From: Deinococcus sedimenti
Lineage (GTDB): Bacteria > Deinococcota > Deinococci > Deinococcales > Deinococcaceae
Assembly: GCF_014648135.1 (NCBI RefSeq)
Contig: NZ_BMQN01000015.1
Location: 1-58,525 of the forward strand
Reading direction: 5' to 3'
DNA: 58,525 nucleotides
The notes below the pieces were generated by a model, which worked only from the letters and a program-made list of their open reading frames with translations, was not told the origin of the DNA and did no database searches. Positions 24,223-33,292 of the stretch are shown here, one piece after another; the stretch's first letter is position 1; each line of letters begins with the position of its first letter. The translations under genes were made by a program, and so were the position numbers.

Positions 24223-25803
24223 CTATCCAACCTCGAGCAAGAGGGGCTGGCGCGCGCCTGCCGGCGCCCCGAGCAGCGCACCGATCCGGTCGGCGGGGGC
24301 ATTCGCGAGTTCCCGGGGTTCCAGCTTGTGCAGCCCCCCGCCGTACACGCGCCCCTCTCCCTTGAGCAGGTCCGCCCCGAGGGCATTCAGTTCCCGCCAC
24401 ACCTCCCGCTGCAACCCGGGCCGGTCCTCCAGGGCACGTTTCATGGCCCCTTTCGGGTACAGCAGCAGGTAGACGTTGGTGGCCGTCGCCTGTGAGGTGT
24501 TCAGGATGAAGCGGAAGGGGTTGCCCGCCTCGCTCCGGCCCATGTACGTGCACAGGAAAGGAGGGGCTGGACGGCGCTCCTGGCGGTACCACGGTGAGCG
24601 GTTGGCGCACAGGTAGCGGTCACTGACCCCCTGCTCGATGCCCTGGCGCAGGTAGGCCCAGAGGGCCGGGTGCTCCCGCTCGACGGTGCCCACGTCCACG
24701 TCGCAGTCCAGCAGAAACAGCCGCTGCGGGAGGAGCGGCAGCCCGCCTGCGTCCCCGATCACTTCATCCGTCTTGAGGTAGCGGGGGCTGGGCAGGACGG
24801 GCCTGAGAAAGGCTGCGGGCAGGCCAAGCTCGCGGGCGCGGTCCTCGCTCAGCACGAAGAAGTTGTTGTCTCCGGTGGCTGCCCCGCGCCGGATGTCGAA
24901 GAGGTCTTTCAGCCGCGTCTCGGCGGTGGGTGCGGGCTCATCGGACGGGGGCGTGCCGAAGCGCGACCACTTGCCACTCGTGGTCAGCGTGGCCAGTGGT
25001 ACCGCTTCGCTGCGCTGGGGTGCGGCGAGCGTGCCGCCGTAACTGAAGTGAGCCTGGTGACCTGCCGGTGGGCGCTCGTGGCGCAGCACCAGGACCGCCG
25101 ATGAGACCAGCGCGTCGGCGAACTGCGCGTCCCGGGGGTCGAAGCGGTGCAGGCGCAGCAGGGTGACCTCCTGCGTCAGGTACTCCTGCAGCGCCTTCCC
25201 GTACCCCACGTCCATGAACTCGCTGGGGATCAACCACACGCTGTGGCCCCCGGGGCGCACCCAGGGGTGGGCGAGGAGGAGGAAGTGCCCGTAGAGTCCG
25301 GTGTACCCGCTGGGTCGGACGCCGGCGCGCGCCTCGGACAGCGCGCGCAGCCGAGCCTTGTCCGGTGGGCTGAGGTGGTGGTGCCGGACGTAGGGTGGGT
25401 TGCTCACGAGCAGGTCGAAGCCCTGCTCGTCCGGTTCGGCGCGGGTGAAGTCGCCGGGGCGCACCTCGAGGGGAAGGCCCTTCCAGAGATCCTGCGCCGC
25501 TGAGGCGAAAGCAGGGTCGAGTTCATAGCCCACCCCGGAGCTGCCCGCCGGCAGTCCACTCAGGAGCGCCGAGCAGAACGAGCCCGTCCCCATCGCCGGC
25601 TCCAGGAAGCGGACGGGCTGGTGGGCGGGCAGCAGCGTGCGCAGGAAGCGCACGATGTCTCCGGCGAGGGCTGGGGGGGTGGCGAACTGCCCCAGGCGGT
25701 TGCGTTCCTCGCGGGTCTTCCGGGCGTCCAGCGCGTCCTGTACGGTCAGGCGCTGGCGTTCACGTTCGTCCAGCGGCAGGGGCGGGGTGGGCGCGGCGGT
25801 CAT
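24223..25803 (-). CDS. Type II N6-adenine DNA methyltransferase (TaqI/Eco57I-like)
   Basis: 526 residues; methylates adenine in the site cut by the neighbouring nuclease. N-terminal catalytic domain: motif X-like NRLGQFATPPALAG, motif I FLEPAMGTGSFCSAL (SAM binding), acidic YELDP, and motif IV LLVSNPPYVRHHHLS (NPPY catalytic). PSGYTGLYGHFLLLAHPWVRPGG and VWLIPSEFMDVGYG are motifs VI-VIII of gamma-class enzymes. The C-terminal half (from about residue 290, LKDLFDIRRGAATGDNNFFVL) is a target-recognition domain of the TaqI type. Its ATG overlaps the nuclease stop as ATGA. A 14-bp stem hairpin follows. Likely target GTCGAC by analogy with XamI; untested. Confidence 0.92.
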   Translation of the reverse strand: MTAAPTPPLPLDERERQRLTVQDALDARKTREERNRLGQFATPPALAGDIVRFLRTLLPAHQPVRFLEPAMGTGSFCSALLSGLPAGSSGVGYELDPAFASAAQDLWKGLPLEVRPGDFTRAEPDEQGFDLLVSNPPYVRHHHLSPPDKARLRALSEARAGVRPSGYTGLYGHFLLLAHPWVRPGGHSVWLIPSEFMDVGYGKALQEYLTQEVTLLRLHRFDPRDAQFADALVSSAVLVLRHERPPAGHQAHFSYGGTLAAPQRSEAVPLATLTTSGKWSRFGTPPSDEPAPTAETRLKDLFDIRRGAATGDNNFFVLSEDRARELGLPAAFLRPVLPSPRYLKTDEVIGDAGGLPLLPQRLFLLDCDVDVGTVEREHPALWAYLRQGIEQGVSDRYLCANRSPWYRQERRPAPPFLCTYMGRSEAGNPFRFILNTSQATATNVYLLLYPKGAMKRALEDRPGLQREVWRELNALGADLLKGEGRVYGGGLHKLEPRELANAPADRIGALLGAPAGARQPLLLEVG

Positions 25804-26765
25804 AGGCCCAAGTCTGTCATATCGTCCGGTCGGTGCTCCCAGACCCAGTCGATACCCTCGGCCGCCTCATACCCGAGGTAGCCGGCGTCGAAGTAACCGC
25901 ACAGGAACAGCACGTAACGCACGCCAGGACCGTGGGTGGCGCGGAGCTGGGCGTACTTCTGCGCCTCCTCCTTGCGGCGCTTGTTGGTGTTGGCGAAGTC
26001 ACCCGCCGATTTGGCCTCGATCAGCAGCGGGAAGTCGCCCGGCGCCGCGCCCCGGGGCTGCACGACGGCGTCCACGGGCAGGTTGATGCTCTTGCCGGCG
26101 GTGTCCTTCACCGGCACGTTGAGGCGGAACGCGAAGGTGCCGGGGGCCATGGCCGTGTAGGGCGTCCCGGCGGGCAGCGCCGTGTACCCCCGGGCGAGCA
26201 GCCAGGCCTCGATCAAGGCGAGCTGACGCTTCTCCTGAGCGTTGCGGATGATGGGATCCGCCAGGGTGTTGCACAGGCGGTCCGCCACGATGGACGCCGC
26301 CCGTTCCTCCTGCGCCGGGGTGGGGGTGAGGCCGGCAGCGACCCAGGGGAAGATGAATTCGTCCGTGAGTGTGGCGATGACGTCGCCCATGCGGGTGAGC
26401 TGAGCGTCGAGCTCCGCGCCAAGCATCCGGGGCGGCAGGCGGCCCGGAACGCTTTCGGTGCCCTCCAGGGTCAGCAGCAGGCTCCGGTTGACCCCCGCGA
26501 GGCCGGCGAGGCGGTCCAGGGCGAGTGGGGGAGCCGTGCACATCCGCAAGGCGCGAAGAACGCCCGGTCGCTGGCGCAGGACCGGAGGGGACAGATCCGC
26601 GAGGTGATTCGTGTGCGCGAGGTCAGCGAGCACGCCATCGGCGGTGCGGTGGCGTGCCTGGCGAAAGGCTTCGGGTGCGAAGCGCATGAACCAGGTGTTG
26701 TACAGATCGACGGACGCGGCCACGTCGGTCTTCCAGAGGTGAGGTTTGTCGAGATTGACGGGCAT
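25800..26765 (-). CDS. XamI-family Type II restriction endonuclease
   Basis: 321 residues from ATG 26765 (MPVNLDKPHLWKTDVAASVD). The ATG at 26777 overlaps a good -10 box, so the downstream start is preferred: TATGCT lies 7 bases before 26765, suggesting a leaderless message. The opening, including LYNTWFMRFAPEAFRQARHRTADGVL, matches my memory of the XamI family (recognition GTCGAC). The probable PD-(D/E)XK site is INLPVDAVVQPRG...FPLLIEAKSAGDFANTNKRRKEE, with D, E and K visible. It is coupled to the methyltransferase by a 4-base overlap, nuclease first. Confidence 0.88.
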   Translation of the reverse strand: MPVNLDKPHLWKTDVAASVDLYNTWFMRFAPEAFRQARHRTADGVLADLAHTNHLADLSPPVLRQRPGVLRALRMCTAPPLALDRLAGLAGVNRSLLLTLEGTESVPGRLPPRMLGAELDAQLTRMGDVIATLTDEFIFPWVAAGLTPTPAQEERAASIVADRLCNTLADPIIRNAQEKRQLALIEAWLLARGYTALPAGTPYTAMAPGTFAFRLNVPVKDTAGKSINLPVDAVVQPRGAAPGDFPLLIEAKSAGDFANTNKRRKEEAQKYAQLRATHGPGVRYVLFLCGYFDAGYLGYEAAEGIDWVWEHRPDDMTDLGL

Positions 26766-27138
26766 TGGACCGAGCATAGGGTGTCGTCGTGGCGCGGCGG
26801 TAGGTGCGCCGGCCTTCGGGATCCAGCCAGAGAGACGGGCGCCCTGAGCAGGACAGCCCTGGAGTCACCCATGGAGAGGATCCAGCGCCGCAGCTCCGTT
26901 CTGTTACTCAGTCCCAAGCTCAACCTGAGGCCGCACAACGGAGCGTCTGCCTGGGGCGTCGCAGCAGGAACGTTCGCAGGGGCAAGGCCAAGCACAGGGC
27001 GGTCTCACCCTGCACGCCCGGATCATGCGTTCATCTCATCCTGTTCCGCCCCTGCGGACCATGGAGACGTCGTTCAGGGCCAGCCCCGAACGACGCTCCG
27101 CCTCTGTTTTCACAGCAATCCGCGGCCCGCCGGCCGGC
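26766..27138. other. Intergenic region, 373 bases, no gene seen
   Basis: Apart from the leaderless-type -10 box TATGCT of the restriction gene (minus strand, just above 26765), no protein-like frame, strong hairpin or repeat was noticed. It separates the restriction-modification pair from the toxin/immunity locus. Confidence 0.5.
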
Positions 27139-27579
27139 TCAGCTGAGCTGCTGCAAGAAGGCCGCGAAGCTCTCCGCCACCGGAAGTGGCGGCCACGTCT
27201 CGTCATGCTGCCAGTACACGACCGCCGGTTCCCCCTCCGCCGAGAAGTCGAAGCACACCAAGTTCCCGCCGCCGTCCATGCCGAACGGGACGACGTGCGG
27301 TTCCAGCCCATGCTCGTCCTGCAGGGTGCGCCACTGACTCAGCACGCTCTCGGCGTCCATCTCGTCGCCGTCCGCGCTCAGCAGGACAGCCACACTCTTG
27401 TCCTCCGGGCCGTCCGGCGTGTCCACCGGGAACTCCTGCCGTTCGAAGTAGGCCGCGTTGTGGGTCTGGAGGACGTGCAGGTAGTCGGCCGGGAACGGCT
27501 GACCCACGGTGTCCTCGATGCTTCGCAGGTGCTCCCGACTGCCGAGTGCCCTGCCGCTGTCCTGTTCCCAGATCTCCAT
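27139..27579 (-). CDS. SUKH/SMI1-KNR4-like immunity protein
   Basis: 146 residues from ATG 27579, two bases after the toxin stop and with GGAAGG upstream. The SUKH pattern is visible: MEIWEQDSGRALGSREHLRSIE, then VGQPFPADYLHVLQTHNAAYF (the PxxYxxFLxxxNG-like region), and HVVPFGMDGGGNLVCFDFSAEG with PAVVYWQHDET near the C-terminus (the 'GDxCFDxS...GxVYxWxHE' pattern). Proteins of this superfamily neutralise nuclease toxins. Acidic composition suits binding a basic nuclease. Gene order toxin-then-immunity supports the assignment. Confidence 0.85.
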   Translation of the reverse strand: MEIWEQDSGRALGSREHLRSIEDTVGQPFPADYLHVLQTHNAAYFERQEFPVDTPDGPEDKSVAVLLSADGDEMDAESVLSQWRTLQDEHGLEPHVVPFGMDGGGNLVCFDFSAEGEPAVVYWQHDETWPPLPVAESFAAFLQQLS

Positions 27580-27581
27580 AG

Positions 27582-30500
27582 TCACCTTCCGAACCACATC
27601 TTGGAGCCACCCAGGTGGCCTGTCTTGCTGTGCTCAAACGTCTTGACGAGTTGCATTCTCGCAAAGTCCTGGTGGTGGTGCCAGGTGTAATCCGTGATTT
27701 TCTGACGTTCCTTCTCGATGTCCTGAAGTTGCGCGGCCGTGAAGCGTGAACGGTCCACCTTGCCGCTGTGAATCATGGCTTTCAGTTCACGGGTGGCCGC
27801 CTCGTAATGCTGCTTGTCCTTCCCTTTCTGTGAAGCGATGGCCACTGGGATGTGCAGGTCCGCGGCGGAATACGCGTCGAAGATCGGGAACCCCCGCCCG
27901 TCGTAGACCACCTGCGTGACGGGGTGACGTTTGCCGGCCATGTGAATCATGCGGTCGTCCTTGTTGGCGACCGTGGTGGAGGAAACGTTCGCTTTCCCGT
28001 AGCGGGCTTCGAGGATCTCGCGCCAGTTCTTCGAGTCGTACAGGTCCGTGTCGTTGGGCCCGATGTGCACCCGGATGGCGTTGGGCGTGTCCAGCGTCTC
28101 CTGGAAGGAGACGGTCATCTTGGCGGGCAGGTGGATGTACGGATTGTAGTTCCGGGCGACGCGCTGGGCGTTCACCTTCAGGCTCGCCAGGAAGGTCGTG
28201 AAGGTGGTGTACCGCGCCGGGAACGCGGAGATCTCGGTGAGGGCGCTCCGGGCGATCTTCCGGTGGTAGGCCTTCATGCGTGGGCGATCGGTGTTGGGCA
28301 CGCCGCCGGGGATCAGGTCACCTGACGCCGGGCGCGCGCCGGTGGCCGGCGCAGTCGTCTTGGCCTGCCCGATGGCCTTCCGGACGCGTCCGATGAGCTT
28401 GTCGATGGTGGCGTCCAGGCGCGTGCGGAGCTTCTTCACCGTGTTCCGGATGCGCGTCCCGATGTTCCCCAGGCCCACCAGGCGCCCCAGGAACGTCAGC
28501 ACGATGGGAATGCTCCCGCCGATGGTGCGTTCCACGAAGCCCGCCGCGGCCGCGACCTGCCCGGCGGCAATGGCCTGCACGCTGCCCAGCGCGTTCAGGA
28601 TCACGCCCATGATCTGGCTGCCCTGACTGATCAGCGTCTGCACGCCACTGAAGGCGGTCAGCAAGGCCTGCACGAACGCCCCGCCCGGCACGAGCAGCGA
28701 CGCCACCTTCGCCGCCCCAGCGGTCATCAGCGAGGTGGTGACTTCCTTCTTGAGGCTGTCCACGACGCCCTGCCCGATCGCGCCCTGCTGCCCTTTCACC
28801 TCAGGCGCCTGGTGCAGCCCCTTCGTGAGCGTGGCCAGCGCCCCGCCGGCCTTCTCGGCCAGCGCGACTTTCTGCTCGCCGCCCGGCCCGAGTTCCTTCA
28901 CGAGCCGCCCGCGTAGGGCGTGGTACGTCAGGCCCATGACGCTCAGGGCCGTCAGGAACACGCCTTTCAGGTCGAGCGTGGCGGGGAACTGAATGCCGGA
29001 CGCGCCGGTCAACCAGGTGCCCAGCCCGTCCTTGAGCCAGCGGCCCGCGTTGTTTCGGAACTGCGTGAAGCCCTGCGTCAGGGCGCGCAGCAGGTTCCTC
29101 GCGAACTTCGCCGGGTCGCGCAGGACCTGCATCACCACGTCCCCGCTCTGGCGCAGCAGACCCATGACCTTCTTCCCGACTGGCCCGAGGCCCGCCTCGA
29201 TGGCCGTCAGGGCGATCCCGGCGAGGTGCCTCGCCGCGCCGCTGACGAGGCGTTTGAGGCCGTCGGCGCGGCGGGGCAGGGCTGATTTCGCGACCCCGAG
29301 ATCCGGGGGGAACTTCGTGACGGCCGCCTTGACCTCCGTCAGAGCCTGGCCGAGTTGAAGTTTGCCGAGTTCGCCCTGGAACCACGCCCAGGCTTTCGGG
29401 ATGAGGTTCTGCCCCCGCACGGCGCGCAGCATGTCCTGGAAGGGCCCGGGGACCAGCTTCGCCAGCGCGTCGAGAATGGCGTTCGGATTCTGTGCCAGGG
29501 TCTTACCAGTGACGAGGTCCCTGCCGAACGCGAGGCAGAGTTCGCGGTAGCCAGGGATCTGCCCCGCGAGGCCGCTGATCTGATCGCCGAGGAAGCTCCG
29601 CTGCAGAGTGGGCATCACCTGACGCTGCAGGCCGAGCGCCTGGAAGGGCTGGTGGAGGGCGGCGGTGACCGCTCCCTGCTGCGCGCGGCCCAGCGCGGCA
29701 GCTTTCGTGTACACGCCGGGCGCGTGGGAACCATGCTGGTGCGGGACGGGCGGCAGCACCGTCTTGGGGCTGGGCATGACCTGCGCGAGCTTCGCCCCCA
29801 TGGCCCGGGCTTCACCTTCGAGCCCGGCGTCTGGATCGATGCCGGTTCCGACGCGGCCCTGGCTCTGCTGCACGGTATGAGTGACCTCGTGCGCGAGAAG
29901 TTCCAGGCCCGTCTGCGTGTTCGGGTTGAAGTGACCCGAGCGGAAGAAGATGTCCGTGCCCGTGGTGAAGGCGATGGCGTTGACGCCCTTGGCGAGCTTG
30001 TCGGCTTCCGTGTCGTCGTGGATCCGCACGCGGCTCAGGTCGTGGTTCAGGCCCTGTTCCAGGTGACGCCGGACCGCTTCGGGCAGGGGGTTCCCCGCGC
30101 CGCGCCGCGCCTGAATGCGGGCCAGGACGGGCTGCGCGACCTCCGCGTCCAGTTCCGCCAGCTGCCGCTGCAACGCCTGCACGGTGTCGAAGGCCAGCGC
30201 CGCGTGCTCCTGGGCCTGGAGACGCTGCAGGGCCTCGTCGGTGGCCCGTTGGAGGGGGATCCGCTCGACCGGCGGCACCATCCCCAGCACCACGCGGGCG
30301 ACCGGGGCACTCAGCGCGTGACGCTGCAGGGTGGCGAGCTGCTCACCGTAGCTGGCGTAGCGGGCTTGTGCGTCGCCCCGGTCCGCCCGGAAGCCCTGCG
30401 CGAGGTGCTGCGCGACCTGCCGCTGCAAGGCCTGGAATTCTCCGAATGTGCGAGTGTCCAAGCGCTGCCCTTCGATGCCCTCAGCACGGTGGCGCAGGAC

Positions 30501-30836
30501 GGTCACCCACTCGTCTGGCGTCGTGGGGCGGGCCGGCGCCGGGCGTGTGGCGGGTGAGGCGGGCCGTTCAGCCGGGACGGCCAGGGCGCTGAGCTGCCGC
30601 TGCGCCGACTGCCGCTGGACGTCCAGGCGCGCGGCCTCAGCTCGGTCGAGACTGGCCGCGCGGAGCACGGGCGCAGCCAGCTGCCGCTGCGCCGTGACGG
30701 GCCGGACGGTGTGCCGGTACAGCGCCTGCTGAATCCGGTCTTGCTGCACCTCGGCGGCCGTGCTGGGGACCTGTGAGAGGGCGACGGGCCGAGGGCCTGG
30801 AACGCGTTTGGAGTGGCGGCGCTGCACGAACGTCAT
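27582..30836 (-). CDS. DUF4157 polymorphic toxin with WHH-type HNH nuclease end
   Basis: 1084 residues from ATG 30836. N-terminal Gln/Ala/Arg-rich repeats (about 1-240) precede a DUF4157 domain (about 250-350): HHLEQGLNHDLSRVRIHDDTEADKLAK-type segments, FTTGTDIFFRSGHFNPNT and the HExxH motif LLAHEVTHTVQQSQG. A long middle helical region with hydrophobic patches (about 420-810) may form a delivery or pore-like segment. The C-terminal about 210 residues end in YTWHHHQDFARMQLV and HLGGSKMWFG, the signature of the WHH branch of HNH/EndoVII nucleases. DUF4157 proteins are typical cargo of extracellular contractile injection systems, but no such system is in this window. The immunity gene follows directly. 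Confidence 0.88.
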   Translation of the reverse strand: MTFVQRRHSKRVPGPRPVALSQVPSTAAEVQQDRIQQALYRHTVRPVTAQRQLAAPVLRAASLDRAEAARLDVQRQSAQRQLSALAVPAERPASPATRPAPARPTTPDEWVTVLRHRAEGIEGQRLDTRTFGEFQALQRQVAQHLAQGFRADRGDAQARYASYGEQLATLQRHALSAPVARVVLGMVPPVERIPLQRATDEALQRLQAQEHAALAFDTVQALQRQLAELDAEVAQPVLARIQARRGAGNPLPEAVRRHLEQGLNHDLSRVRIHDDTEADKLAKGVNAIAFTTGTDIFFRSGHFNPNTQTGLELLAHEVTHTVQQSQGRVGTGIDPDAGLEGEARAMGAKLAQVMPSPKTVLPPVPHQHGSHAPGVYTKAAALGRAQQGAVTAALHQPFQALGLQRQVMPTLQRSFLGDQISGLAGQIPGYRELCLAFGRDLVTGKTLAQNPNAILDALAKLVPGPFQDMLRAVRGQNLIPKAWAWFQGELGKLQLGQALTEVKAAVTKFPPDLGVAKSALPRRADGLKRLVSGAARHLAGIALTAIEAGLGPVGKKVMGLLRQSGDVVMQVLRDPAKFARNLLRALTQGFTQFRNNAGRWLKDGLGTWLTGASGIQFPATLDLKGVFLTALSVMGLTYHALRGRLVKELGPGGEQKVALAEKAGGALATLTKGLHQAPEVKGQQGAIGQGVVDSLKKEVTTSLMTAGAAKVASLLVPGGAFVQALLTAFSGVQTLISQGSQIMGVILNALGSVQAIAAGQVAAAAGFVERTIGGSIPIVLTFLGRLVGLGNIGTRIRNTVKKLRTRLDATIDKLIGRVRKAIGQAKTTAPATGARPASGDLIPGGVPNTDRPRMKAYHRKIARSALTEISAFPARYTTFTTFLASLKVNAQRVARNYNPYIHLPAKMTVSFQETLDTPNAIRVHIGPNDTDLYDSKNWREILEARYGKANVSSTTVANKDDRMIHMAGKRHPVTQVVYDGRGFPIFDAYSAADLHIPVAIASQKGKDKQHYEAATRELKAMIHSGKVDRSRFTAAQLQDIEKERQKITDYTWHHHQDFARMQLVKTFEHSKTGHLGGSKMWFGR

Positions 30837-30854
30837 AACTGACCTCCCGACAAG

Positions 30855-31368
30855 TCAGGAGTCTACCGGGCAGCCGGCGCGGACGTTGCCGTAGATGCAC
30901 ATCGGCTCCGGCTGCAGGCCAACGGGGCACCCGGACCAAACCCTGGCTGTCCGGTCCAGAGAACGGTTCCGAGGTGACAGCGGTGAACCGTGGGGTGGAG
31001 GACTGCTCGACAACGAGCATGAGGGGCAGGTGCCAGCTGGGCAGAAAGCAGGCCCGGTACGCCACGTGGACCGGTGCGTGGTGGGACCAGAGCGGACTGC
31101 CCTGCGCCAGGGCGTCCAAGACACCCGCCTCCCGGTCGGGCCAGCCGGGCGCGCTGGGCGAGGGCGGTTCGAGAGGTGGGATGCCCTGGCGCCTCACCGC
31201 ATCCCCTACCGCGTGCCAGGCGTCCTCAAGCGTGAGGGTGAAGACGCTAGCCACCGCGCGGCACAGGAAGACCTGACCCACCTGCTGGTGGGCAAGCATC
31301 CAGATGGCTTCATCAGCACAGTACCCGGACCTCAGGGCCATGCGCAGTCGGTCCTCGACGTCATGCAT
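30855..31368 (-). pseudogene. Gene upstream of the toxin, probably frame-shifted near its 3' end
   Basis: From ATG 31368 the frame gives MHDVEDRLRMALRSGYCADE, WMLAHQQVGQVFLCRAVASVF, SPLWSHHAPVHVAYRACFLPSW, LMLVVEQSSTPRFTAVTSEPF. It then runs on through the toxin start for 200 bases, which is unlikely. Another frame gives a natural ending (LQPEPMCIYGNVRAGCPVDS, stop at 30855) just 18 bases before the toxin ATG. A single frameshift between about 30925 and 30990, or a sequencing error, would restore an operon-like arrangement. Function unknown; it could be an adaptor or chaperone for toxin loading. Confidence 0.45.
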
Positions 31369-31955
31369 GGATGACCGTCCGGCTGAAAACGCTGGTGGCG
31401 GAGGTGGGCCTGACCATCCAGAGCATTCTGACAAAGGCATCCTCCGCGCTCATTCGATTTGTCGCCGTCGGAATGGGAGGCGCTGGGCGGACTTGTTGAG
31501 CGAACCGAAGGATCGGTGCGGCACAGATTCTTGTTCCACCCGAGTTGCCGAACCGACGAGCCTGGTCGGGTAAACCGTGAAGGGTGGATCGTGACCAGCC
31601 AGAGAGCCTGGCAGCCCCCGGCTTCAGCTGACTGCGCTCGACTCTGGGCCTGCACGCCCGAATGCCTGCCCGTTGGCCGAGGCGACCCACTATCGGGTCA
31701 GCCACCTGACCGGCGTCCCAGGAGGACCTGCCGCAGCCCGTGACCCGCCGGCCACTTGACCCGCGGCCACCGCACGGTCCTCCATACGGGCAGCGCACCG
31801 TCGTCCACCGAAGGGACTGACGCCGGGCCCACCTGAACCGACCAGCCCTCGTGTCCACCCGACCCGAAATTTCCCTTACGTTGAGTCCCATTTGGCGGTC
31901 TGACGCCTCATATGGTGCGCACCGGGCCGGGCGGTGTCGCCGGCCGATGACAGGA
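31369..31955. other. Intergenic region, 587 bases, no convincing gene
   Basis: Long open frames exist on the minus strand but are Arg/Gly/Pro/Ser-rich with no start signal and do not look like protein. No repeat or strong hairpin was noticed until the 31956 hairpin. It separates the toxin locus from the TnpB-like operon. Confidence 0.45.
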
Positions 31956-31981
31956 CCGCCCCCGCACGGACGCGGGGGCGG
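31956..31981 (-). terminator. Hairpin after the TnpB-like operon
   Basis: CCGCCCCCGC (31956-31965), loop ACGGAC, then GCGGGGGCGG (31972-31981): a perfect 10-base GC stem. It lies 15 bases beyond the stop of the last minus-strand gene (31997). No T-run follows on the minus strand. The probable role is 3'-end formation of the three-gene transcript. Confidence 0.6.
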
Positions 31982-31996
31982 CGCGGAGAGCGGCCG

Positions 31997-33292
31997 TCAG
32001 AACCAGCGGACGAGTTTGACCCGCAGGTCGTGCTCACGGGCTAGGCGATCGCGCCGAGACTGTGCGGGAACGCCCCAGACCACGTCGTCGTACCCCTGGT
32101 CCCGGAAGGCGCTGAGCTTGTCCTCGATGACGCCAGTCGTGTACGCCCCGGTGTCGTACTCGACCGCGACCGGGCCGAAGTCGCCGATGGAGACCGCGTC
32201 GGGCGTGCAGGCCTCCCGCCGGCCCAGGGTGACGCCTGTGCGCCACACGGCCGGGTCGGGCGGTACGTTCATCAAGACCCTCATTTCCGCCACGCCGGCC
32301 GCGTGCGCGAGGAAGTTGGGGTCCCGCCGGAGCAGGCGCCGCTCGGCGACGTAAAAGCGGGTCTGAACGAGATACCCGGACTGACTGTGCACGGGTTTGA
32401 CCTGCGTGTCCACGTAGGGCACGTCCTCGACATCCTCGGGGCTGAGCGCGTACACGCGCATGAGCTGCTGTCCACAGATGACCCGGTCGACTTGCAGCGC
32501 CGCCCGAAACGCGGCGGCGCGGGCGGCGCGCGGCTGGCTCACGATCGAGAGCCAGAGTGGGCCGTAAGGGTGCCCGCGCGCCGCCATATACTCCAGCGCC
32601 CGCTGCTCCTGCCCTGGGTCGACGGCGGGCCCCTGCAAGGACCGCTTGACCGGGAAGACGGGTTTGGGGATGTCGAGTGGCACCGACGACGCTGGCCCAG
32701 TCGGGAGCACGCGGATGACCTTCAGCCAGGCGGGGTGCTGCGCCGCCAGACGCTGGCCGCGCTGGCCCTGAGGGCTGAGCACGATCACCCAGAAGTTGTA
32801 GTGCAGCGCCTGACTGCGAAACCGGGCGATCAGGTGCCGCAGACCGCTCGGGGAGTACCCGGCCGGCAGCTTGCCGATGACGAGGGCGGCGCCGCTGCCG
32901 TAGTCCTCCGTGAAGGGAGTCTGGACGGCCGTCATGAGACCGGTGCAGTCGAACTCGCGCAGGTACTGCACGTCCGGCGCGACGGTCCAGCCCTGCGCCT
33001 GGATGGCCAGTCGGGTGTAGGCCCGGTCGAGCTGCCGGGCCACGCTGCCGTACGTCCGGTCGATCCCGGCGCGCCGCTGCCCGGCCGCCGTGAGGTGCGT
33101 CAGCGGACCGATGACGGTCGACGTCCGGGTCAGGAGGCCGGCGCTGTACAGCGCCGCCGCCTCGGGCAGCTGAGCGGCGACCTCGTCGGCCCGCCACGCG
33201 CCGTCGGCGTCGAGGCGGCGCAGGGCCGCCTGAATGCGGGGGCGGATGACGACGTCGTCGTCGCCCACCAACACGACCTTCGCGGCGGTCAC
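31997..33292 (-). CDS. Possible replication-relaxation/nuclease-like protein
   Basis: 431 residues; ATG 33292 overlaps the preceding gene's stop (ATGA). The N-terminal region (RIQAALRRLDADGAWRADEVAAQLPE, ALYSAGLLTRTSTV) looks like a winged helix. A middle domain follows (about 130-300: LHYNFWVIVLSPQGQRG, YGPLWLSIVSQP). The C-terminus has CTPDAVSIGDFGPVAVEYDTG and IEDKLSAFRDQGYDDVVWGVP, a PD...ExD...K order like the replication-relaxation family and the PD-(D/E)XK fold. I infer a DNA-binding nuclease-like protein; catalysis is unproven. It is the third gene of the operon that starts with the TnpB-like nuclease. Confidence 0.6.
   Translation of the reverse strand: MTAAKVVLVGDDDVVIRPRIQAALRRLDADGAWRADEVAAQLPEAAALYSAGLLTRTSTVIGPLTHLTAAGQRRAGIDRTYGSVARQLDRAYTRLAIQAQGWTVAPDVQYLREFDCTGLMTAVQTPFTEDYGSGAALVIGKLPAGYSPSGLRHLIARFRSQALHYNFWVIVLSPQGQRGQRLAAQHPAWLKVIRVLPTGPASSVPLDIPKPVFPVKRSLQGPAVDPGQEQRALEYMAARGHPYGPLWLSIVSQPRAARAAAFRAALQVDRVICGQQLMRVYALSPEDVEDVPYVDTQVKPVHSQSGYLVQTRFYVAERRLLRRDPNFLAHAAGVAEMRVLMNVPPDPAVWRTGVTLGRREACTPDAVSIGDFGPVAVEYDTGAYTTGVIEDKLSAFRDQGYDDVVWGVPAQSRRDRLAREHDLRVKLVRWF

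Noticed and set aside
29355..30557. A 400-codon frame antisense to the DUF4157 toxin
   Set aside because: Composition-driven; the minus-strand toxin has clear DUF4157 and HNH-type motifs.
30637..30854. Extension of the 31368 frame into the toxin gene
   Set aside because: It overlaps the toxin N-terminus for 200 bases and becomes Arg/Pro-rich; a frameshift and earlier stop at 30855 fit better.
31361..31891. 176-codon minus-strand frame between the toxin locus and the TnpB-like operon
   Set aside because: Arg/Gly/Ser-rich, no ribosome site, no leaderless -10 box, no domain.
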